A stretch of DNA of 37,946 bases from Enteractinococcus helveticum (GTDB taxonomy: Bacteria > Actinomycetota > Actinomycetes > Actinomycetales > Micrococcaceae): assembly GCF_020742345.1 (NCBI RefSeq), contig NZ_DYXC01000155.1, forward strand, positions 1 through 37,946, given 5' to 3'. The notes below the pieces were generated by a model that worked only from the letters and a program-made list of their open reading frames with translations, was not told where the DNA came from and searched no databases. Numbering within the stretch: the first letter of the stretch is position 1; every line of letters begins with the position of its first letter. The translations under genes and the position numbers were made by a program. Below, piece by piece: positions 32,078-37,946 of this stretch.

Positions 32078-33748
32078 TCAGTGTGTGAGTCTGGTTGCCG
32101 ATTGCATCAGTGACAGCACGTCACCGGGTTCGTCTACCAGGTGGGTTGCTAGGTTGTCGGCAAGAGCTGTTTGTAATGCGGGTTCGGCGGTGCTGCCGCC
32201 GCGGACCAGGACACGGTAGGCGATATTGCATGCTGTGGCACCGCGCCCATCGGTGTCGGGTTTGTCGCCGAGAAAGACTGTGCGTTGTGGATCTGCCCCA
32301 GCAATGTCTAAGGCAGCTTGGACAATGCTTGGGTCCGGTTTTCGTTTACCGAATTCATCGGAGGCTACTACCGCCGTGATGTACTGGGCGATGCCGTGGT
32401 CTTCCAGCTGCGACCGGACTGCTGTACCCGATACAGTGTTTGTTACCACCACGATGCGGTGTCCGTGTTGAGCACACCATTGCATGAGTTCGACGACGCC
32501 CGTACGTATGGTGCGACGTGATTTGGCTTGCCCCCAGGCAGCCATGAGTCCACTGCATTCGGAACGCAATCGTGCACGCACCGCTGCAGTCACACCGACA
32601 GCGTCGGGGACGCTCCAAAATTCCTGAGGTGTCACCTCGGTATGATCCCCCAGTTGATGCCGCTGGGCTTTGCGTTGCTGATGATCAGCCAGGGCCGACG
32701 TCATGATGGTCCTGGCCAATTGCGCTGGATCCTGCTCCCCTGCCACGGGTTCGAGCAGTCGGGCGAGTTTGGTTTGAAAGTCTTGTTGTTGCTGCAGGTC
32801 TTGTACGGATGTTGAGATGACCCCACCGTGATCTATCAGCAGGGTCCACCGGTTGGTCTGGTGCGGTGTGTCCGTGGCTGGCAGCGCGTCTTGTGGTTCG
32901 GGGGCTGCGAGTGTGTCTTCTAGCAACTCGATCAGTCCGCGAGGGGTTTCAAAGACCATATCGGCACGCTCGGACACCGCAAAGGGTGGGGTGTCAGTGT
33001 GGTGACAGCGCGTCAGCAGGACCGCCCCAACGTTTGCGCGTCGGCCAGCTACGACGTCGCGATCTTGAGTGTCACCGACATACCAGCATTGTGACGGCTC
33101 AACGTTGAGTGCATCGGCGGCCAGCTGCAACACCTCTGGATGCGGTTTACGAATGCCAACTTCGTCCGAGTAAATCTGCACAGCAAAGACGTCGCCGAGA
33201 TGATGTTCATCTAGGAGTTGCCGGTGTGAGGCACCGGCGTGAGCGTTGGACACGATCCCTAGCGGGATATTGGCACGCTGCGCGACGGTGATAAGTTCGG
33301 CAATTCCTGGGCGGAGGTGATGATCGGAGATCAGGCGATTCTGCTGGACTAACAGATCGGGGGCGTGACTGGCCAGGAGTTCGCGCGCTCCGGCAGGCAG
33401 GTCTGACACCATAAAGTCGGTGATGACTTCGCGGTGGGTCAACTCCCGAGGTGCCAGTCGACGACTTGAGGCATTTTTCCACGCCTTTAATGCGGTCAGT
33501 CCAGCATCAATGCTGTGTCGTAACCGCTCCACGGAGAATTCCATACCCGCGTCTTGTAATCGCTGCTGATACAGCGCTGCGAGCCGATCTCTGCCCTCGG
33601 GGTGTTTCGAGGTCTCAAAAATGACCCCGCCGAAATCTAACAGAATGGCTTTGGGTACTGGAAGAGCCGACAATGTTGCAAAGCTCTGGCCCGGTGCATC
33701 TGCCATCACCGGAACGCTTTGCTGGGTATGAAGTGAAGTCATACCCAT
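32078..33748 (-). CDS. Tandem HAD-family hydrolase (two HAD domains in one chain)
   Basis: A 556-residue protein with two complete HAD domains, each about 230 residues. Domain 1: LLDFGGVIFET (nucleophile Asp), IVSNAHAG (motif II), KPHPEV, and WYVGDTQDRDVVAGRRA (motif IV acid pair). Domain 2: LIDHGGVIST, VVTNTVSG, KPDPSIV, VFLGDKPDTDGRGATA. Both keep the catalytic set, so both may be phosphatases. The DFGG/DHGG form lacks the second Asp of motif I (DxG instead of DxD) in both halves, as in some YihX-like relatives. The start is uncertain: the frame is open to 33814 but crosses the operators. ATG 33748, 33742 or 33706 are possible, none with a strong SD. It is the first gene of the ECF operon, 48 bases before the S component. 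Confidence 0.78.
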   Translation of the reverse strand: MGMTSLHTQQSVPVMADAPGQSFATLSALPVPKAILLDFGGVIFETSKHPEGRDRLAALYQQRLQDAGMEFSVERLRHSIDAGLTALKAWKNASSRRLAPRELTHREVITDFMVSDLPAGARELLASHAPDLLVQQNRLISDHHLRPGIAELITVAQRANIPLGIVSNAHAGASHRQLLDEHHLGDVFAVQIYSDEVGIRKPHPEVLQLAADALNVEPSQCWYVGDTQDRDVVAGRRANVGAVLLTRCHHTDTPPFAVSERADMVFETPRGLIELLEDTLAAPEPQDALPATDTPHQTNRWTLLIDHGGVISTSVQDLQQQQDFQTKLARLLEPVAGEQDPAQLARTIMTSALADHQQRKAQRHQLGDHTEVTPQEFWSVPDAVGVTAAVRARLRSECSGLMAAWGQAKSRRTIRTGVVELMQWCAQHGHRIVVVTNTVSGTAVRSQLEDHGIAQYITAVVASDEFGKRKPDPSIVQAALDIAGADPQRTVFLGDKPDTDGRGATACNIAYRVLVRGGSTAEPALQTALADNLATHLVDEPGDVLSLMQSATRLTH

Positions 33749-33796
33749 GAAGCTAAGTGGCGATGTTGGCTTTAAGCTGTCGCAAAGGTGAACGGT

Positions 33797-33810
33797 TTGG
33801 AACGTTCCAA
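33797..33810. promoter_or_regulatory. LacI-type operator, copy 1
   Basis: A perfect palindrome TTGGAACGTTCCAA, extended to 16 bases by flanking T and A (33796-33811). It has the central CG expected for LacI-family operators. It lies between the divergent lacI-like gene and the HAD-ECF operon, 49 bases before the HAD start and 85 bases before the regulator start. Confidence 0.85.
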
Positions 33811-33817
33811 ACAAGTC

Positions 33818-33831
33818 TTGGAACGTTCCAA
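33818..33831. promoter_or_regulatory. LacI-type operator, copy 2
   Basis: The same 14-bp palindrome as copy 1. The two centres are 21 bases apart, two turns of the helix, so two dimers could bind side by side on one face. Identity of the two sites plus the adjacent regulator gene make autoregulation and control of the HAD-ECF operon likely. Confidence 0.85.
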
Positions 33832-33895
33832 ATTTTTATCGGTTTTCCGCCGCGGTCGCTCTCTGTTGAGTCAAGATCGTGCTACAAGTAGAACC

Positions 33896-34930
33896 ATGGC
33901 AACCACACCATCGTCCCAATACTCCCGTCCCACCATCATTGACGTGGCGCGTGCTGCAGGAGTCTCCAAATCACTGGTTTCTTTGGCTCTGGCCAATAAA
34001 CCCGGTGTGAGTGAGGCATCTCGGACCAAGATTTTATCGGCCGCCCAGGACATCGGGTACACCTCAAATACGTGGGCTCGTTCGCTTGTTCGGGGCCAAA
34101 CACGTCTGATCGGTGTCGTGACCACCGATATTGCCAGCGCTTATAACGCCGATGTGGTTGTCGGGATCGAAGATGAGGCCTTGGCCGAGGACTATGAGGT
34201 GGTGTTGACTCATGGGCGGCGCGATCCTGACCACCTGGCTCGTGGTGTCCAGCGGATGCTGCAGTTGGGCGTTGATGGGTTGATTATTGTTTCGTCTCGT
34301 GTTCCGCGCACGGTTTTGGATGCCGCCGTCCGGCAACGTCCCGTGGTCATTGTCGGACGTCCCGATGATGCCGGTGAGCTGGTGGATGTGATTCATAATG
34401 ACGACTGGTTGGGCGGCTGCCTAGCTGTAGAGCATCTCTACGCTCAGGGGCATCGTCGCATCGGTTTTATCGCGACCTCAAAGCAGGCCGCCGTCCGAGC
34501 CCGCGGTGAAGCCTACGAGCATACGATGCAAGAGTTGGGGTTGGACTACCGCTGGCGGATGGCGGATCATCACCCGAGAACTCCCGGATTTCCTGAAACG
34601 GTCCTCGATGCTATAGCTGGTGAGTCAGCAGCCGACGCACCGACTGCGCTGGTGGTCTCGACCGACGGGACCGCCGCACGCCTCTTGGGAGCAGCACTAG
34701 ATCGCGGCTACCGGATTCCCCAGGATTTGGCGTTGGTTGGGTATAACAACTCGCAGCTAGCAAGCGCGGTGCGCCCAGCATTGACCAGTATTAACCAGCC
34801 GCGCAACGCGATGGGCAAACAAGCCATGCAGTTTTTGCTGGAACGTCTGGCGGGCAACACCGAACAACGAGTCACGATCATGACCCCCGAACTGGTGGTT
34901 CGGGGATCATCATCGCAGACCCAAGGCTGA
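33896..34930 (+). CDS. LacI-family transcriptional regulator
   Basis: A 344-residue regulator. The HTH is TIIDVARAAGVSKSLVSLAL (residues 13-32), followed by the hinge helix region (GYTSNTWARSLVRG). The remaining 270 residues are a periplasmic-binding-protein-like sensor with IGVVTTDIASAYNADVVVG and a C-terminal ALVGYNNSQLASAVRPALTS. It should bind the double TTGGAACGTTCCAA operator upstream and release it when a small ligand (sugar or nucleoside-like in most family members) binds. The frame opens earlier at 33788 (GTG), but that start would run through the operators; ATG 33896 gives the normal family length. Only a weak SD is visible. Confidence 0.9.
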   Translation: MATTPSSQYSRPTIIDVARAAGVSKSLVSLALANKPGVSEASRTKILSAAQDIGYTSNTWARSLVRGQTRLIGVVTTDIASAYNADVVVGIEDEALAEDYEVVLTHGRRDPDHLARGVQRMLQLGVDGLIIVSSRVPRTVLDAAVRQRPVVIVGRPDDAGELVDVIHNDDWLGGCLAVEHLYAQGHRRIGFIATSKQAAVRARGEAYEHTMQELGLDYRWRMADHHPRTPGFPETVLDAIAGESAADAPTALVVSTDGTAARLLGAALDRGYRIPQDLALVGYNNSQLASAVRPALTSINQPRNAMGKQAMQFLLERLAGNTEQRVTIMTPELVVRGSSSQTQG

Positions 34931-34964
34931 ACCTGAGCTAGCCCAGGGGTTGGTTCGTACCAGA

Positions 34965-36440
34965 CTAGTCTTTGTTGATGCCCAAGGCGTGCGGTTCTTG
35001 GAATTCTCGCAGCCCAATCAGGCCCATTTCCCGGCCCATGCCGGATTGTTTGATCCCTCCAAAGGGTGCTCGCTGATCAAGGCTTGGCGCTCCGTGAGCG
35101 TTGTGGAATACGTAGCCGGCCTGGAGTCTGGACCCGACCTCTCGAGCCGTCTGTTCATTGGTGGTCCACACGCTATTACACAACCCGTAGCGTGTATCGT
35201 TGACCAATCGGATGCCTTCTTCGACGTCATCAAAGCCAATAATAGGGATGGTTGGACCGAATTGTTCTTCGGTCACCACCCGAAGGTTGGGGTCAGGGTC
35301 AATGATGATGGATGGCAAGATGAAGTTTCCGCCAGCCCAAGCTCCGGTGGGCATCTCGCCGAATTCCCGCACATCGGCACCAGCGTCTTTGGCCTCTTGT
35401 ACCAGTTGCGTGACGTAGTCCCACTGTGATTTTTGATGTAACGGACCCATGGTGGTGTCTGGATCCGAGGCTGGGCCAAGTTTGACTGTTTCCAGACGTT
35501 TGGTCAGTTCGTCGATGAGCTCTTGTTTCTTGGAATTATGTACGTAGATGCGCTTGGCGTTCATACAAATCTGGCCGGTGGAACCATAGATGCCAGCGAA
35601 GAGTCCGTCCATATTATCTGGGGTGAATTCAGCGTCGTCGAGGATCAGCACCCCGTCGTTGCCACCAAGTTCTAACAGAACGCTCGTCATGGTTTCTGCT
35701 GCCATGGTCATAATACGTTTGCCACCGTTGACGGATCCCGTAAAGCACACTTTGGCGACGTCTTCATTGGATACCAGTGCGGCACCAATTTCGGCGTCTT
35801 CACCGGTGATCACATTCAGCACACCGGGCGGAAGTTTTTCAGCATAACGTTGCACCGCGCGAGTAATCGCTAACGGCGCGCTGGGTGGCGGTTTGACGAT
35901 CACCGTGTTGCCCGCCATGAGCGCATAGGGCATGGAAGCCCCCAGGATGGCAATCGGCCAGTTAAAGGGCACAATGATCGTCACCACGCCCATTGGCTTG
36001 AACGACACAATCGTTTCGGTTGGTGGGCCGGGCAGGGTGTCGACCTCATCAACCCGGTCTGCCAGACCGCAGGCCAATTCGGTGCGTTGCACCAAGCCCA
36101 TCAGATCAAAGGTGGATTCGCCAATGACCTTGCCGTTTTCTTCAGATAATAGGCGGGCCTCTTGTTCCGAATTTTCCATCACCGTGCCGGCAGCGGCCAT
36201 CAGCAATTCCGCACGATGCTGTGGGCTGGTCGCCGCCCAATCTGGAAACGCTTGTTTTGCCGCCGACACGCCTCTTAGCGCTTGATCACGGGTTGCGGCT
36301 GCAGCCATCCCAACGATATGTGAGGGCCGAGCCGGATTGCGAATTTCCATGACGTGTTCGGTATCAAAACTGTGCGACGCATCGTAATAGCGTCCGCCAT
36401 AATATAATTGCGTGTGGAGGATGTTGGTTTTCATGGTCAC
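34965..36440 (-). CDS. Aldehyde dehydrogenase (NAD(P)+-dependent, ALDH superfamily)
   Basis: A 491-residue ALDH that oxidises an aldehyde to the acid. The catalytic Cys is C292 (GSTGQICMNAKR), the general base E257 (LELGGND), the oxyanion Asn N160 (VPFNWPIA). The C-terminus APFGGIKQSGMGREMG is usual. The start is GTG 36440 with AAGGGA 8 bases upstream, sharing one base with the stop of the preceding small gene (TAGTG); an ATG at 36434 is the alternative. Vanillin or benzaldehyde dehydrogenase would fit the O-demethylase remnant upstream, but the substrate is inferred. Confidence 0.88.
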   Translation of the reverse strand: MTMKTNILHTQLYYGGRYYDASHSFDTEHVMEIRNPARPSHIVGMAAAATRDQALRGVSAAKQAFPDWAATSPQHRAELLMAAAGTVMENSEQEARLLSEENGKVIGESTFDLMGLVQRTELACGLADRVDEVDTLPGPPTETIVSFKPMGVVTIIVPFNWPIAILGASMPYALMAGNTVIVKPPPSAPLAITRAVQRYAEKLPPGVLNVITGEDAEIGAALVSNEDVAKVCFTGSVNGGKRIMTMAAETMTSVLLELGGNDGVLILDDAEFTPDNMDGLFAGIYGSTGQICMNAKRIYVHNSKKQELIDELTKRLETVKLGPASDPDTTMGPLHQKSQWDYVTQLVQEAKDAGADVREFGEMPTGAWAGGNFILPSIIIDPDPNLRVVTEEQFGPTIPIIGFDDVEEGIRLVNDTRYGLCNSVWTTNEQTAREVGSRLQAGYVFHNAHGAPSLDQRAPFGGIKQSGMGREMGLIGLREFQEPHALGINKD

Positions 36441-36688
36441 TACACTTGTCCCTTCTTACGCCATGCGCCTTCATAGGAATCACGGACTGCTCTGGAATAG
36501 GGCACCGGTGCAACGGTGACCCCGACTTCAATTTGTTGGTGATCTTCTACAGTGGTTTTTCGACTGTCGCCGTCGGGTTCGCCCCAGATCACGGGGGCAT
36601 TGCGCATGTACTCGACGGGGTTTGCAGACCGCTCAAGTATGTCTTGTAGAGAAATGGATGGTGGATTCTGGTGAATCGATGGCGCCAT
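36440..36688 (-). pseudogene. Internally deleted O-demethylase-like gene (N- and C-terminal ends joined)
   Basis: An 82-residue product starting at ATG 36688 with AAGGAA 7 bases upstream. Residues 13-30 (SLQDILERSANPVEYMRN) resemble the start of LigM/DesA-type tetrahydrofolate-dependent aryl O-demethylases, a GcvT-like family of about 460 residues. Residues 33-80 (VIWGEPDGDSRKTTVEDH, then QQIEVGVTVAPVPYSRAVRD and YEGAWRKK) resemble the end of that family. The middle, some 380 residues, is missing with the frame kept; the join lies near 36590-36605. The catalytic region is gone, so the product should be inactive. A good promoter remains and it still reads into the ALDH gene. The family link is from memory and not tested. 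Confidence 0.5.
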
Positions 36689-36765
36689 GGGCCGTTCCTT
36701 TGTCACAATAATGAACGACGGGCTACCAAAACACAAAGCTCCATGTGATGCAGCCCATAATCCTG

Positions 36766-36794
36766 AGCATAGTGAGATCAGGTTGTTTTCACAA
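36766..36794 (-). promoter_or_regulatory. Sigma-70-like promoter of the ALDH operon
   Basis: On the minus strand TTGTGA (36794-36789) and TATGCT (36771-36766) are separated by exactly 17 bases. Transcription would start near 36759, about 70 bases before ATG 36688. A GTTGT-TTTC-ACAAC repeat overlaps the -35 box (36782-36795) and could be an operator. Confidence 0.55.
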
Positions 36795-36922
36795 CGCGAG
36801 TTTTCACCCAATACTTTGGCTGTACTACTGGGAATCTGCTGAGTGTGAGCTGAATGCCGTTCACAGCCGGTCTTGCTAGCCTCGGCGCAATACGAACCAC
36901 AGAACCGACGGAGGGGACAGTC

Positions 36923-37678
36923 ATGCCCAAAAAACTACTCTTGAGCATCGCTGCAGCGTTGGCTGCGTTCAGCCTGGCCGCATGCGGCGCCGATGGCGAC
37001 GAGTCAGCTTCGGAGCAGACAGAACAAAGTCAACAAGGTGAACAGCCCTTACCTGAACCTGAGCTGGATAATATTCCTGATGTTGTTGCGGTAGTCAACG
37101 ACCGTGAGATTTCTGGGGAAGTGTTTGCTGAGAGCTACGAGGCACAGTTTCAGCAGCTTGCCATGCAGTCACAAATGACCGGTGAAGAACCGGACCAGGA
37201 TGAGTTGAAATCCCAGGCGTTGGAAATGATGATCAATTCTGAGCTACTGACGATGGAAGCCGAAGACCAAGGCTTCAGCTCCTCTGAGGAAGATGTCGAT
37301 GAGCTCTTAGCCACGATGGCCGAAGAAAACGGCTTAGAATCAGGCGAGGCACTCATGGAAGAGTTTAAGTCTCAAGGGCTCAGCGAGGAGCGCGTCCGAG
37401 AAGATCTCCATAAAGAGGTCCTCATCCAGCAGGTTATTGAGGATCTTGATGTCGCAGAGCCAACCGATGACGAACTACAAGAGATGTACGATCAGCAGGT
37501 CGAACAACTGGAAGCCATGAATGAACAGGTCGAAGAAGACCATGCACAAGAGGTGCCATCATTTGAAGAAATGGAAAAACAGCTCACCGAGCAAGCGACC
37601 GCAGAAAAGGAAAATGAGGTCCTTTCCGGTCGTATTGAAGAACTCCGTGAGCAAGCTGACATCGAAACACACCTCTAA
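36923..37678 (+). CDS. SurA N-terminal-like lipoprotein (foldase-type chaperone)
   Basis: A 251-residue secreted lipoprotein. A signal peptide MPKKLLLSIAAALAAFSLAAC ends in a lipobox LAAC, so Cys21 would be lipidated and the protein anchored outside the membrane (shown here: LAAFSLAAC). A Glu/Gln-rich linker follows. From residue 53 the sequence VVAVVNDREISGEVFAESYE and long acidic helices (LKSQALEMMINSELLTMEAE) match the SurA_N fold. No PPIase (parvulin) domain is evident at this length. GAGGGG lies 6 bases before ATG 36923; an earlier in-frame start at 36854 lacks an SD. The family role is folding or holding of exported proteins. Confidence 0.83.
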   Translation: MPKKLLLSIAAALAAFSLAACGADGDESASEQTEQSQQGEQPLPEPELDNIPDVVAVVNDREISGEVFAESYEAQFQQLAMQSQMTGEEPDQDELKSQALEMMINSELLTMEAEDQGFSSSEEDVDELLATMAEENGLESGEALMEEFKSQGLSEERVREDLHKEVLIQQVIEDLDVAEPTDDELQEMYDQQVEQLEAMNEQVEEDHAQEVPSFEEMEKQLTEQATAEKENEVLSGRIEELREQADIETHL

Positions 37679-37758
37679 ACACGCAGCATCCGGGCATCTC
37701 AAAGGTGTTCGGCGTGCGTCGGTGCGACGTTGCACCACAAAAATGCCAGCACCCTGAC

Positions 37759-37798
37759 GACAGGCTGCAGTGCAAGTGATCATGCACTGCAGCCTGTC
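37759..37798. terminator. Bidirectional hairpin between convergent genes
   Basis: A perfect 16-bp inverted repeat (GACAGGCTGCAGTGCA and its complement) with an 8-base loop, between the SurA-like gene (ends 37678) and the partial minus-strand gene (ends 37824). No T tract follows on either strand. Confidence 0.7.
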
Positions 37799-37823
37799 TG
37801 CCTGAAGTTGGCATTGCTCGGAG

Positions 37824-37946
37824 TTATTCCTGACCGAGTTGCGTGATGATTTCGTTTCGAACGGCTGCGACTTGGTCCTTGCCCAGGCCGAATTGCCGTG
37901 GGGTACCAAAATCAATCACGATCCCGGCATCTGTCACGGACTGAAT
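37824..37946 (-). CDS. C-terminal end of an unrecognised protein (5' end outside window)
   Basis: Forty codons in frame from the window edge to a TAA at 37824-37826. The readable end includes VIDFGTPRQFGLGKDQVAAV, then a helix ending ITQLGQE. It converges on the SurA-like gene across the hairpin at 37759-37798. No family is recognised from this fragment. Confidence 0.5.
   Translation of the reverse strand: MQSVTDAGIVIDFGTPRQFGLGKDQVAAVRNEIITQLGQE

Noticed and set aside
33788..33895. Extended N-terminus of the LacI-type regulator from GTG 33788
   Set aside because: The added residues are the translated operator repeats, and the regulator family starts shortly before the HTH, as with ATG 33896.

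Overview
The window reads as a chromosomal segment of a medium-GC actinobacterium, most likely a Micrococcales member close to the Micrococcaceae. This is an inference from several traits: the narKGHJI gene order, a CRP/GlxR-type TGTGA-N6-TCACA site in front of narK, DUF6457-type proteins, a GlxBCD-like glutamate synthase set, and the ECF transporter and LacI families present. I see no rRNA, tRNA, CRISPR array, insertion sequence or phage gene. Genes are tightly packed and most starts have a clear Shine-Dalgarno (SD) sequence.

Region 1 (1-9623) is a nitrate respiration block. It has the end of an HpcH/HpaI aldolase, a small DUF6457-like gene that converges on and overlaps a MobA (molybdenum cofactor nucleotidyltransferase) gene, and then the operon narK-narG-narH-narJ-narI.

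Region 2 (9717-15405) continues on the plus strand. It holds a YdiI/MenI-like thioesterase (menaquinone, the quinol that feeds NarI), a threonine aldolase, a cyclase-family hydrolase resembling isatin hydrolase placed 3 bp before a ThDP-dependent decarboxylase-like enzyme, and SelO. Region 3 (15424-23561, minus strand) holds a lone sdhB and a nitrogen cluster. Read in the direction of transcription the cluster is: type III glutamine synthetase, Rh-type ammonium/methylamine channel, glxB/mgsA, glxC/mgsB, glxD/mgsC, second type III glutamine synthetase. This looks like the synthetic half of the N-methylglutamate pathway or a relative of it.

Region 4 (23562-28538) has a 1.15-kb gap with traces of broken reading frames, then an AAA+ ATPase-catechol 1,2-dioxygenase operon. 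A perfect 16-bp palindrome lies in front of it, and an ABM-type monooxygenase plus a PIG-L deacetylase are transcribed divergently. Region 5 (28561-34930) is an ECF transporter operon (tandem HAD phosphatase, S component, fused double ATPase, T component). It diverges from a LacI-family regulator across two identical 14-bp palindromic operators exactly 21 bp apart.

Region 6 (34965-37946) has an aldehyde dehydrogenase preceded by an 82-codon gene that looks like the two ends of a LigM/DesA-type O-demethylase joined after loss of the middle. After it come a SurA-like lipoprotein, a strong hairpin, and the end of an unrecognised minus-strand gene.

The most notable items are the AAA+/catechol dioxygenase pair, the LacI-HAD-ECF system of unknown substrate with its double operator, the Rh-type channel inside the glx/mgs cluster, the isatin hydrolase-like/ThDP pair, and the internally deleted O-demethylase gene. 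All family assignments come from reading motifs by eye. No database search was run.
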